Source: Arsenicicoccus sp. oral taxon 190 (GTDB lineage Bacteria; Actinomycetota; Actinomycetes; Actinomycetales; Dermatophilaceae). Taken from it: a stretch of 64,000 bases of DNA. Positions 1-8,132 of the stretch are shown here, one piece after another (position 1 is the stretch's first letter; every line of letters starts with the position of its first letter). A model generated the notes under the pieces. It saw only the letters and a program-made list of their open reading frames with translations, had not been told where the DNA came from and searched no databases. Both the position numbers and the translations under genes were made by a program. The stretch lies in contig NZ_CP012070.1 of assembly GCF_001189535.1 (NCBI RefSeq), forward strand, positions 1,302,001 to 1,366,000, in the 5' to 3' direction.

Positions 1-743
1 AGACGGTCCCGGTGTACTTCCCGAGGTTCCGGCGCACCGTGTCCGAGCTGTGCGTCACCGACCTCGCCCACGTCGTGTGGGCCGTGCAGATGAGCACCGT
101 CGAGCTGCACCCGTGGAACAGCCGCCGCGCCGACGTCGAGAAGCCCGACGAGTGGCGCATCGACCTCGACCCCATGCCGGGGGTCGGGTTCGACCGGGTG
201 CGGCAGGTTGCCGAGGTGGTCCACGCGCTGCTCGACGAGCTGGGCATCACCGGCTACCCCAAGACCTCCGGCGGCGACGGCCTCCACGTCTACGTGCGGG
301 TCCGGCCCGAGCACGACCACGCCGACGTGCGCCGGGCCGCCCTGGCCTTCGCCCGCGAGGTGGAGCGGCGCGCCCCCGACCTGGTGACCACGTCGTGGTG
401 GCGCAAGGACCGCGACCCCTCGGCCGTCTTCGTCGACTACAACCAGAACGCCCGCGACCACACCATCGCCGCGGCCTACTCCCTACGGGGCACGCCCCGC
501 GCCACCGTCTCCTGCCCGGTGACGTGGGGGGAGGTCCCCGACGTCGACCCCGCCGAGCTCACCATCGCCACGGTGCCGCAACGCTTCGCGCGGCTCGGGG
601 ACCTGCACGCCACGATCGACGACGAGGCCTTCGACCTGGCCCCCCTGCTGGAGTGGGCCGAGCGCGACGAGCGGGACGGCGCGGAGCCCCCTCCCGATGC
701 GGCAGAGGAGCCGGAGGCGTCCGAGGGTCCCGGACGCGACTGA
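1..743 (+). CDS. LigD-type DNA polymerase/primase domain protein, 5' truncated by window edge
   Basis: This is the C-terminal part of an archaeo-eukaryotic primase-like polymerase domain (PolDom) of the LigD family, which fills gaps and adds nucleotides during non-homologous end joining. The reading frame is open from base 3, so the true start lies outside the window. Visible motifs are the metal-binding IDLDP (about residues 51-55 of the visible part), the nucleotide-binding SGGDGLHVYV, and FVDYNQNARDHTIAAAYSLR. The tail is acidic and proline-rich and no ligase or nuclease domain follows. The gene therefore looks like the stand-alone polymerase form common in actinobacteria. Whether other domains lie upstream cannot be seen. 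Confidence 0.88.
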   Translation, partial: TVPVYFPRFRRTVSELCVTDLAHVVWAVQMSTVELHPWNSRRADVEKPDEWRIDLDPMPGVGFDRVRQVAEVVHALLDELGITGYPKTSGGDGLHVYVRVRPEHDHADVRRAALAFAREVERRAPDLVTTSWWRKDRDPSAVFVDYNQNARDHTIAAAYSLRGTPRATVSCPVTWGEVPDVDPAELTIATVPQRFARLGDLHATIDDEAFDLAPLLEWAERDERDGAEPPPDAAEEPEASEGPGRD

Positions 744-847
744 CGCGCCCCCCGCCGTGCCGGTCGATACACCGGCGATCTAGGATTTGTCCTGCAATTC
801 CCGTGGAAGATACGGGGAGGGTAGATCGATCGGTCGAGGGAGGTGTC

Positions 848-1765
848 GTGCCAGCGGTGGATGCCACCTCGCCGGAGCGCGACCGCACCGCGGGCCCCGG
901 CGACCTGCGCCAGCTGCGCCTCGTCGGTGTCGGGCTGCCCGCCCTCTTCATCGTGCTCGTCCAGCTGCTGCGGCCGGTCGTCTTCGACCGCTACTGGCCG
1001 CGCGACGGCGACACCATCGTCAGCGTCCTCACGGCCCTGGCCGCGATCGCCTTCGGCCTCATGATGTTCCGCCTGATCGAGCAGCTCGTCGAGGACGACC
1101 GCTACCGCTCGACGGTGGCCGAGCGGGACCGCATCGCCCGCGAGCTGCACGACTCGCTGCCCCAGGTGCTCGGCGCGACCCAGCTGCGGCTGCAGGCGGC
1201 GGCATATCACCCCGCGGTGCGGGAGCACCCCGACCTCGAGCAGGAGCTCGGCGACATCGCCCAGGACTGCCAGGACGCCTACCGCGACGTGCGGGAGGCG
1301 ATCCTCGGGCTGCGCGAGGGCACCCGCACCGACCACACCTTCCTGCAGGGGCTGCAGACCTACGCCGACAAGTACTCCCGCCAGTCCGGCATCGACACCA
1401 CCGTGGAGGCCGACCTCCCCGGCGAGCCGACGCTGACGCCGCACCGCGAGGTCCAGGTCATCCGCGTCATCCAGGAGGCGCTGACCAACGCGCGCAAGCA
1501 CTCCGGCGCCCGCCGCGCGCGGATCCGGGTCAGCGAGACCGCCGACTGGGCGACCTTCGTCGTCGAGGACGACGGCCAGGGCTTCGTGGTCGCGGACCCG
1601 GCCGGCGGCCGCGAGGGATTCGGCCTGCACTCGATGCGGGAGCGCACCGAGCTCGTCGGCGGTCGCCTCACCGTCCGGTCCGCGCCCGGGCTGGGCACCA
1701 CGATCACGATCATGGTGCCGCGCGGTCAGCGCGGCTCCCGTCTCCCCATGGTGATGCCCGTATGA
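848..1765 (+). CDS. Membrane sensor histidine kinase, HisKA_3 (NarX/DesK-like) family
   Basis: A 305-residue two-component sensor kinase. Two hydrophobic segments (about residues 24-45 and 59-76) are joined by a short loop, so there is little extracellular sensing domain. The dimerisation/phosphoacceptor motif RIARELHDSLPQVLG places the phosphorylated histidine near residue 101. The HATPase part shows the N box EALTNARKHS, DDGQGF and GREGFGLHSMRER. The GTG start at 848 is chosen because GGGAGG lies just upstream and the ORF further upstream has no kinase sequence. The stop overlaps an ATG (ATGA at 1762), so it is probably cotranscribed with the response regulator. Position beside nrfHA suggests nitrite/nitrate or redox signalling, which is inference. 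Confidence 0.85.
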   Translation: MPAVDATSPERDRTAGPGDLRQLRLVGVGLPALFIVLVQLLRPVVFDRYWPRDGDTIVSVLTALAAIAFGLMMFRLIEQLVEDDRYRSTVAERDRIARELHDSLPQVLGATQLRLQAAAYHPAVREHPDLEQELGDIAQDCQDAYRDVREAILGLREGTRTDHTFLQGLQTYADKYSRQSGIDTTVEADLPGEPTLTPHREVQVIRVIQEALTNARKHSGARRARIRVSETADWATFVVEDDGQGFVVADPAGGREGFGLHSMRERTELVGGRLTVRSAPGLGTTITIMVPRGQRGSRLPMVMPV

Positions 1766-1847
1766 CGACCGCCCCCCGCGACCCCGCCCCCGCGACGGCG
1801 CCCTGCGCGACCCTGCCCAAGCGGCGGCCCCGGAGCAGCCGGTCCGG

Positions 1848-2507
1848 GTGCTGCTCGTCGACGACATGCCGCTCTTCCGCCGGGCGATCGCCGCGCTCGT
1901 GGACGCCCAGCCGGACCTGCAGGTGGTGGGGCAGGCCGACAACGGGCTGCAGGGCGTCGAGGAGGCCCGCCGGCTGCAGCCCGACCTGGTCGTCATGGAC
2001 CTGGAGATGCCGGTGATGACGGGGCTGGAGGCGGCCCGGCTCATCCTGGACCAGCTGCCCGGCGTCAAGGTCATCATGCTCACCGTCTGCGACGACGACG
2101 AGCGGCTCCTCACCGCGATCCGCATGGGGGTGCACGGCTACCTGCTCAAGGACCTGCACCCGGAGGACCTCTACGCCATGCTGCGCTCCGCGGCCCGCGA
2201 CGAGACCCCGGTGTCACCGCAGCTGGTGGGCCGGTTGCTGGCCGAGCTCCGCGGCGGGGGCCTGCGGCATACGTCGCCGTCGCCCCAGGTGGCCGAGCCG
2301 CAGCTGTCCCAGCGGGAGATGGACACCCTCAAGCTGGTGGCGCGCGGCATGTCCAACCGCGAGATCGGGCGCGCCCTGTCCATCACCGAGGGCACCGTCA
2401 AGAACCACGTGCACAACGCGCTGCACAAGCTCGGCCTCGAGACCCGCATCCAGGCGGCCGCCTACATGGTGCGCGCGGGGTATGCCGCCCCGCCCCGCGA
2501 GGGCTGA
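1848..2507 (+). CDS. NarL/FixJ family response regulator, start uncertain (possible one-base deletion upstream)
   Basis: A receiver domain comes first, beginning at LLVDDMPLFRRA, with phosphoacceptor Asp near residue 51 in LVVMDLEMPV and the conserved Lys in YLLKD. A LuxR-type helix-turn-helix follows near residues 150-215 (LSQREMDTLKLVARG, NREIGRALSITEGTVKNH). GTG 1848 is the first standard start in frame, but it removes part of the first beta strand, since the frame upstream reads PEQPVRVLLVDD. The expected start is the ATG at 1762 that overlaps the kinase stop, and it lies one base out of frame. A single missing base in the C-rich stretch between 1762 and 1848 would explain this. The protein is the likely partner of the kinase and candidate regulator of nrfHA. 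Confidence 0.82.
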   Translation: MLLVDDMPLFRRAIAALVDAQPDLQVVGQADNGLQGVEEARRLQPDLVVMDLEMPVMTGLEAARLILDQLPGVKVIMLTVCDDDERLLTAIRMGVHGYLLKDLHPEDLYAMLRSAARDETPVSPQLVGRLLAELRGGGLRHTSPSPQVAEPQLSQREMDTLKLVARGMSNREIGRALSITEGTVKNHVHNALHKLGLETRIQAAAYMVRAGYAAPPREG

Positions 2508-2595
2508 GCCGCCCCGAAGGGACGGGCAGGGGACTGGCCGGGGGGCCGGACAGGGCAGGGCCGCCGTGAGGTAGACCCGCCGCCGTTCCTGCATA

Positions 2596-2613
2596 TACCT
2601 CTTTTCTACCCAT
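2596..2613 (+). promoter_or_regulatory. Pair of NarL-like heptamers upstream of nrfH
   Basis: Within an AT-richer patch of the 193-bp gap before nrfH are TACCTCT (2596-2602) and TACCCAT (2607-2613). Both fit the enterobacterial NarL heptamer TACYYMT and start 11 bp apart on the same face of the helix. The gene just upstream encodes a NarL-family regulator. Consensus transfer to actinobacteria is untested, so this is only a candidate. Confidence 0.3.
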
Positions 2614-2700
2614 CGACGGATGGTCGCCACCCTGGCCCGCGCCGCAGGATGAGTGCGATGGACGTGTCGGCACCGACAGGTCCGCACGCGCACGCAAAGG

Positions 2701-3201
2701 ATGGTGACGAGGGTGGCCGACAGATCCGGCTCGCGCCTCGCGTGGCTCAGGTCACCGTGGGGCCTCTTCTCCGTCTTCCTCTCGCTGGGTTTCGGCACCC
2801 TGCTCGGCGTCGTGTTCTTCACCATGGGCTACGCCAACGGGGCGTCGTACCTCTCGAGCGACCCGAAGGCCTGCGTCAACTGCCACGTGATGAACACCGA
2901 GTACAACGCCTGGATCAAGTCCAGCCACGGCAAGGTGGCGACCTGCAACGACTGCCACACCCCCCATGACCTGGTGGGCAAGTACCTCACGAAGGCCGAG
3001 CACGGGTGGAACCACTCGCTCGCCTTCACGACCGGCAACTACCCGCAGAACATCCAGATCAAGGCGCGCAGCCTGGCCACCGTCGAGGAGAACTGCCTGC
3101 GCTGCCACCAGACGCTGGTGGACGGCATCGAGCACAGCCGGCCAGCCAATCAGAAGGTCACGTGCGTGCAGTGTCACGCCGACGTCGGGCACAGAAGGTG
3201 A
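2701..3201 (+). CDS. nrfH: NrfH, membrane tetraheme cytochrome c quinol dehydrogenase
   Basis: NapC/NirT/NrfH family protein of 166 residues that takes electrons from the quinol pool and passes them to NrfA. One N-terminal membrane anchor (about residues 19-41) is followed by four CXXCH heme c sites: CVNCH (from residue 58), CNDCH, CLRCH and CVQCH. The length matches the family. The ATG at 2701 is chosen because the membrane segment follows directly. A GTG at 2653 would add 16 atypical Arg-rich residues and a GTG at 2713 is also possible. The stop codon overlaps an ATG and nrfA starts within 6 bp, as expected for subunits of one complex. Confidence 0.93.
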   Translation: MVTRVADRSGSRLAWLRSPWGLFSVFLSLGFGTLLGVVFFTMGYANGASYLSSDPKACVNCHVMNTEYNAWIKSSHGKVATCNDCHTPHDLVGKYLTKAEHGWNHSLAFTTGNYPQNIQIKARSLATVEENCLRCHQTLVDGIEHSRPANQKVTCVQCHADVGHRR

Positions 3202-3206
3202 TGACG

Positions 3207-4745
3207 ATGAGCACAGCGACACAAGGGTCATCGAGCGCAGGGGGCAGCCCCGGCTCGGGCAGGCCGAAGGCGCACCGCGGGCCGCTGGCGGCGATCGTGC
3301 TGGCGACGGCGTTGGTGACGGTGGGCGTCGTGGCCCTCCTCGTCAACATCTTCCAGCACAAGCAGGAGGCCCAGGACACCAACTTCTCGGTCGTCCAGCT
3401 GGACGACACCGTGGTGGACCCCGCGGTGTGGGGCAAGAACTTCCCGCTGCAGTACGACATGTACAAGCGCACCACGGACCAGCGGCGCACGAAGTTCGGT
3501 GGCTCCGAGGCGCTCCCGCAGACCCCGAGCCAGGCCGACCCGCGCAGCGTGGTGGCCGCCAGCAAGCTGGAGAAGGACCCCCGGCTGGTGCAGATGTGGG
3601 CCGGCTACGCCTTCTCCAAGGACTACCGCGAGAAGCGCGGCCACGCCTACATGCTGATCGACCAGCGCGACACCAAGCGCGTGCAGGACTTCAAGCAGCC
3701 CGGCACCTGCCTCAACTGCCACGCCTCCATGGCCAAGGTCTACAAGGACCTCGGCAACGGTGACGCCAAGGCCGGCTTCGACAAGATCAACCACATGACC
3801 TACGCCGAGGCCACCAAGCTCGTCGACCACCCCGTCGCCTGCATCGACTGCCACGACCCCAAGACGATGCAGCTGCGGATCACCCGGCCGGCCTTCCAGG
3901 AGGGCATCAAGGCGCTCAAGGCCAGCCAGGGCATCAAGGACTTCGACGTCAACACCCAGGCCACGACCCAGGAGATGCGCTCCTACGTCTGCGCCCAGTG
4001 CCACGTGGAGTACTACTTCAAGGGCAAGGAGAAGACCCTCACCTTCCCGTGGGCCAAGGGCGTCAACCTCGACGACGAGTTCGCCTACTACCAGGAGCAG
4101 GGCTTCACCGACTGGGAGCACAAGATCACCGGCGCGCCGATGCTGAAGGCCCAGCACCCGGAGTTCGAGATGTGGAACCAGGGCGTGCACTCCAAGGCCG
4201 GCGTCACCTGCGCGGACTGCCACATGCCCTACACCGCGGTGGGTGCGCAGAAGGTCTCCGACCACTGGGTCCGCAGCCCGATGCTCAACGTCAACAAGTC
4301 CTGCCAGGTGTGCCACCACGCCTCCGAGGACGAGCTGAAGGCCCGCGTGGACACCATCCAGACCCGCGTGCAGAAGACCCGCGACTCGGCCTTCGACGGG
4401 CTCACCCAGCTCATCGCGGACATCGAGGCGGCCCGCAAGACCAACGTCGCGCCGGATCGTCTGGAGGCGGCCCAGAGCTGGCACCGCAAGGCGTCCTTCT
4501 ACATCGACTACGTGGTGTCGGAGAACTCCACCGGCTTCCACGCCCCCGAGGAGTCGATCCGCTACCTGCAGGAGGCCACCGACGCGGTCCGCAAGGGCCA
4601 GCTGGCCCTGGTCGGCAAGGAGAAGATGGACCCCTCCGCGGTGAAGGCCTTCCAGCTCTGGAAGGAGAAGAAGGCCGCCGACGCCAAGGCCGCCGCGGCG
4701 ACGCCCACCGCGACGCCGACGCCGACGCCCACCCCGTCGCACTGA
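3207..4745 (+). CDS. nrfA: NrfA, ammonia-forming pentaheme cytochrome c nitrite reductase
   Basis: Catalyses six-electron reduction of nitrite to ammonium outside the membrane. The protein has 512 residues with an uncleaved-looking N-terminal membrane segment (about residues 27-48). Heme sites are CLNCH (168), CIDCH (212), CAQCH (262), CADCH (335) and CQVCH (366). The third is followed by VEYYF, matching the catalytic-tyrosine region of the family. Heme 1 is CXXCH, not the CXXCK of Escherichia coli NrfA, so this belongs with the CXXCH-type enzymes. The C-terminus is a low-complexity Ala/Thr/Pro tail. ATG 3207 has AAGG 8 bases upstream; ATG 3201, overlapping the nrfH stop, is an alternative. 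Confidence 0.94.
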   Translation: MSTATQGSSSAGGSPGSGRPKAHRGPLAAIVLATALVTVGVVALLVNIFQHKQEAQDTNFSVVQLDDTVVDPAVWGKNFPLQYDMYKRTTDQRRTKFGGSEALPQTPSQADPRSVVAASKLEKDPRLVQMWAGYAFSKDYREKRGHAYMLIDQRDTKRVQDFKQPGTCLNCHASMAKVYKDLGNGDAKAGFDKINHMTYAEATKLVDHPVACIDCHDPKTMQLRITRPAFQEGIKALKASQGIKDFDVNTQATTQEMRSYVCAQCHVEYYFKGKEKTLTFPWAKGVNLDDEFAYYQEQGFTDWEHKITGAPMLKAQHPEFEMWNQGVHSKAGVTCADCHMPYTAVGAQKVSDHWVRSPMLNVNKSCQVCHHASEDELKARVDTIQTRVQKTRDSAFDGLTQLIADIEAARKTNVAPDRLEAAQSWHRKASFYIDYVVSENSTGFHAPEESIRYLQEATDAVRKGQLALVGKEKMDPSAVKAFQLWKEKKAADAKAAAATPTATPTPTPTPSH

Positions 4746-4760
4746 CCGACGGCACCGGAC

Positions 4761-4790
4761 CAGACCGCCTCGTGGGGACGAGGCGGTCTG
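4761..4790 (+). terminator. Strong hairpin after nrfA
   Basis: A perfect 13-bp stem (4761-4773 with 4778-4790) closes a GGGG loop 15 bases after the nrfA stop. There is no T tract, as is usual in very GC-rich actinobacteria. It may end or attenuate nrfHA transcription before the maturation genes. The rest of the 226-bp gap up to 4971 holds an AT-richer patch near 4830-4860 that could carry a second promoter. Confidence 0.65.
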
Positions 4791-4971
4791 CCCGTGCCTG
4801 GGGGTGGACCGCCGCGACCTATGCCCCACCTGTATCCCTCTCTATCCTCCAAAAGCCCAGGTTCTACCCAAGACGTGCCCCTCGGCGGATGGTCGGGCCG
4901 CAGGCGCGGCGGGAGGGTTGTCCTATCGGACTCCCCGCGGCCCACCGGCCGCCCGAGCACAGGACAGACGT

Positions 4972-5877
4972 ATGACGCAGCGCACGGCCACCACCACACC
5001 ACCGACGGAGTCGGGCGACCTGCGCCAGGCGTTGCTCGCCTCGCTGGGGCTGCCCGCCGACGCGACGCCCGAGGCCGTCGAGGCCGCCCACCAGCGCGTC
5101 GCGTCCTACCTCACGGCCGCGCCCGCCGAGCTGTCCGGCTGGGCAGGGCAGCAGGCGGCCGCCGCCGACGCCGCTCACGCCGTCCTCACCGGACGCGCGG
5201 GGGACGTGCTCGGCCGCCGCGCCGCGCCGGCCCCGCGCCCCCGCCGCGAGCTGCCCCGGATCGTCACCGTGCTCGGCTCGGTCGCCCTCATCGCCGCGAT
5301 CGTGGTGGGGGTCTACCTGTGGGGCCCGGGCCGGACCGCCCAGCAGACCAAGCCGGCGGTGGCCATGGGTGACCAGTCGGCGAGCGGCCAGGGCGAGCAG
5401 AAGCCGCAGGCCACGCCCACCCCCGTCGACCCGGCCAAGGTCAAGGCTCTGGAGGGCAAGATCGCCGCCAACCCCAAGGACGAGAGCTCCCTCGCCCAGC
5501 TCGGGGACCTGTACTTCGCCGCCGACAACTTCGCCAAGGCCACGGAGTACCGCACCAAGCTGCTGACCCTCAAGCCGGACAACACCGACGTGCTGCTCTC
5601 GGTCGGCGTGGCGATGTTCAACAACAAGGACCTCGCCGGCGCCGAGCGGATGTGGAACAAGGCCGTCTCGCTCGACCCGAAGAAGGTCGAGGCCTACTAC
5701 GACCTCGGCTTCCTCGCGATCAGCAAGACCCCGCCGGACGCCGCGAAGGCCAAGGCGATGTGGGACAAGGTCGTCGAGCTGGACCCCACCAGCGCGCTCG
5801 CGCAGAAGGTCCAGAACCACATGAGCGCCCTCGTGACGCCCGCCCCCACCGCAGCCCCCACGACCAGCAGCAAGTAG
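4972..5877 (+). CDS. Membrane-anchored TPR protein in the nrf/cytochrome c maturation cluster
   Basis: A 301-residue protein with three parts. Residues about 12-70 form a helical region resembling a degenerate J-domain (LLASLGLPADATPEAVEAAH), without an HPD motif. A single membrane helix follows near residues 98-117. The outer part, about residues 160-290, contains TPR repeats (LAQLGDLYFAADNFAKATEY, LLSVGVAMFNNKDLAGAERM, AYYDLGFLAISKTPPDAAKA). ATG 4972 has AGGAC upstream. It lies 3 bp before ccdA and after nrfA. By analogy with the TPR protein NrfG of enteric bacteria it may present apocytochrome for heme attachment, which is inference from architecture and position. Confidence 0.82.
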   Translation: MTQRTATTTPPTESGDLRQALLASLGLPADATPEAVEAAHQRVASYLTAAPAELSGWAGQQAAAADAAHAVLTGRAGDVLGRRAAPAPRPRRELPRIVTVLGSVALIAAIVVGVYLWGPGRTAQQTKPAVAMGDQSASGQGEQKPQATPTPVDPAKVKALEGKIAANPKDESSLAQLGDLYFAADNFAKATEYRTKLLTLKPDNTDVLLSVGVAMFNNKDLAGAERMWNKAVSLDPKKVEAYYDLGFLAISKTPPDAAKAKAMWDKVVELDPTSALAQKVQNHMSALVTPAPTAAPTTSSK

Positions 5878-5879
5878 TC

Positions 5880-6599
5880 ATGGACGGGATCACCCTCCCG
5901 CTCGCGCTGCTGGCTGGGATCGTCGCCTTCGCCTCCCCCTGCTTCCTCCCGGTGGTGCCGGTGTTCGTCAGCTACGTCGCCGGGACCGCCCCGGTCGACG
6001 GGCACCGGGCCCGGCGCACCGCCGCCACCCAGGCGCTGGCGTTCGTGTTCGGCTTCGGTGTCGTCTTCATCGTCCTGTGGTGCTCCATCGGGCTCGTCGG
6101 CTACGCCATCGGTGACCACCGCGGCACGCTGCGGGTCCTCGGCGGGATCCTGCTGATCGTCATGGGGCTGCACGTCGCCCGGCTCGTCGAGATCCCGCTG
6201 CTCTACCGCGAGGTCCACGCCCCCATCGGCGCCCAGCAGGGCCTGCCGGGGCAGCAGGCCCCGACATACCGGCGGTCGCTCCTCATGGGGCTGGCCTTCG
6301 GGGCCGGCTGGACCCCGTGCATCGGCCCGGTCCTCGGCGGCGTCCTCGGCCTCGCCACGGCCAGCGACTCGGTCGGCCGCGGCGCCCTGCTCCTCGTCGC
6401 GTTCTCCCTCGGCCTCGGCATCCCCTTCGTGCTCGTCGCGATGGGCGCCACCGAGATCACCACCCGTCTCGGCTGGCTGCGCCGGCACGAGATGGCCCTG
6501 TCCCTGGTCTCCGGCGCGATGCTCGTGCTCATCGGGTTCGCCATGGTCACCGACATCTTCGGCAAGCTGTCCGGCCTCGTCCCGGCCGTCGGCGTGTGA
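5880..6599 (+). CDS. ccdA: CcdA-type cytochrome c biogenesis transmembrane protein
   Basis: A 239-residue polytopic membrane protein of the DsbD/CcdA family that moves reducing equivalents from cytoplasmic thioredoxin across the membrane, keeping CXXCH motifs of apocytochromes reduced. The two family cysteines are visible in FASPCFLPVVPVFVSYVAG near the N-terminus and in GAGWTPCIGPVLGGVLG in the middle. About six hydrophobic helices can be drawn. It starts 2 bp after the TPR gene stop and 13 bp before resB. This layout is the standard System II order with resB, ccsB and a thioredoxin-like gene. Confidence 0.92.
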   Translation: MDGITLPLALLAGIVAFASPCFLPVVPVFVSYVAGTAPVDGHRARRTAATQALAFVFGFGVVFIVLWCSIGLVGYAIGDHRGTLRVLGGILLIVMGLHVARLVEIPLLYREVHAPIGAQQGLPGQQAPTYRRSLLMGLAFGAGWTPCIGPVLGGVLGLATASDSVGRGALLLVAFSLGLGIPFVLVAMGATEITTRLGWLRRHEMALSLVSGAMLVLIGFAMVTDIFGKLSGLVPAVGV

Positions 6600-6612
6600 G
6601 CGAGGCACTGAC

Positions 6613-8130
6613 ATGAGCAACGACCTGCAGACCCGCGAGAGCCCGGCCAGCGCCGGGGTCCTCCCGGACGACACCATCGAGTCCGCCGACACCATCCGGC
6701 TGCCCGGGCCGCTCCACCGCGTCTACCGGTTTTTCATCTCCAAGCGCACCGGCATCGGCCTGATCCTCGCCATGGGGGCGTTCACCTTCCTCGGCACCAT
6801 GATCAGCCAGTCCACCGACACCGCCCGCGCCGACGCCACCGCCTACGCGGACTGGCTGGACGGCGTCCGGGGGCGCTACGGCGGCTGGACCGGGGTGCTC
6901 GACGCGCTCGGGATGTTCGACGTCTTCGGGTCCTGGTGGTTCAAGGCCGTCAACGTCCTGCTGTGCATCTCGATCCTGTGCTGCGTGGCCCACCGCATCC
7001 CGCTGCTGTGGAAGCGCGCCACCCGGCCACAGCTGCACGTCACCGAGGGCTTCTTCGCCCACGCCGGCATCCACCACGACATCACCACCCCGCTGCCGGC
7101 CGACACCGTCCTGGAGCGGGTGCGCTCCGGGCTGCGGGCCAAGGGCTACCGGGTCCTGGACGACCCGCGCGGACCGGGCCGCAACACCTACGCGGACCGG
7201 TTCCGGTGGCCGCCCTTCGGCACGATCTTCGCCCACGTCGCCTTCGTGATCATCCTGCTCGGCTGCCTGGTCACCGCCAACACCGGCTTCTCCGAGGACA
7301 GCGTCAACGTCTCCGTCGGCGACAAGGTCGCCATCGGCCACGGCACGGGGATGCAGATCGAGGCCACCTCCTTCTCCGACACCTACTACGCCGACGGCCG
7401 GCCCAAGGACTACGTCAGCCACCTCGTGCTCTACCAGGACGGCGTCAAGGTCAAGGAGCAGGACACCCGGGTCAACGAGCCGCTGCGCCACGACGGCGTG
7501 AAGTTCTTCCAGGCGAGCTTCGGCTTCGCCGCCCGGATGCGGGTGACCGACGCCGCCGGCGCCGTCGTCTACGAGGGCGGGGTCCCGCTCATGCCGTCGG
7601 TCGACGAGAAGAACACCGTCGGCAAGGTGCCGCTCGCCGACAAGGGCGTGGACGCGTATGTCGTGACCGCGGCCTCCGGACGCACCGACTCGCCGTTCAA
7701 GCCCGGCGAGGCCGCCGTCAAGGTGCAGCCGACCGGGCAGGACACCACGATCGGGCAGGAGGTCGTGGCCCAGGGGAGGTCCGCCACGATCGGCGGCCTC
7801 ACCTACACCTTCCTGCGGGAGCAGCAGTACACCGGCCTCATGGTCTCCGACGACCCCGGCGCCCTGTGGGTCTGGATCGGCTCGACCATGATCGTCACCG
7901 GCATGTGCCTGACGATGTTCTTCCGTCACCGCCGCATCTGGGTGCGCGTCCAGCCCGGTGAGGCCGGGACCCGGGTCCGGCTGGCCTCCTCCGAGCGGCA
8001 CGACACCGCCTACGACGACTGGGTGACCGGATTCGTCGAGGACCTGTCCACCGACCTCGGCGCCACCCCCACCACGCGCGCCGGCGCGCGCACCTCCAGC
8101 ACCCGCACCACCAGCACGGTAGGAGCCTGA
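6613..8130 (+). CDS. resB: ResB/Ccs1 cytochrome c biogenesis protein
   Basis: One half of the System II heme exporter/cytochrome c synthase. The 505-residue protein has a membrane segment at about 45-65 (TGIGLILAMGAFTFLGTM), another near 110-127, a third near 205-222 (FGTIFAHVAFVIILLGCLV), a large outer domain, and a last membrane helix near 420-440 (ALWVWIGSTMIVTGMCLTMF). This three-plus-one helix layout with a large extracytoplasmic domain before the last helix is typical. It is immediately followed, 2 bp later, by ccsB, its obligate partner. The C-terminal tail is rich in Thr, Ala and Arg. Confidence 0.93.
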   Translation: MSNDLQTRESPASAGVLPDDTIESADTIRLPGPLHRVYRFFISKRTGIGLILAMGAFTFLGTMISQSTDTARADATAYADWLDGVRGRYGGWTGVLDALGMFDVFGSWWFKAVNVLLCISILCCVAHRIPLLWKRATRPQLHVTEGFFAHAGIHHDITTPLPADTVLERVRSGLRAKGYRVLDDPRGPGRNTYADRFRWPPFGTIFAHVAFVIILLGCLVTANTGFSEDSVNVSVGDKVAIGHGTGMQIEATSFSDTYYADGRPKDYVSHLVLYQDGVKVKEQDTRVNEPLRHDGVKFFQASFGFAARMRVTDAAGAVVYEGGVPLMPSVDEKNTVGKVPLADKGVDAYVVTAASGRTDSPFKPGEAAVKVQPTGQDTTIGQEVVAQGRSATIGGLTYTFLREQQYTGLMVSDDPGALWVWIGSTMIVTGMCLTMFFRHRRIWVRVQPGEAGTRVRLASSERHDTAYDDWVTGFVEDLSTDLGATPTTRAGARTSSTRTTSTVGA

Positions 8131-8132
8131 CG

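Noticed and set aside
476..2125. Long open frame on the - strand across the kinase and response regulator
   Set aside because: It is Arg/Ser/Gly-rich with no recognisable motif and lies antisense to genes with clear motifs. Long shadow frames are expected in DNA with this G+C content.
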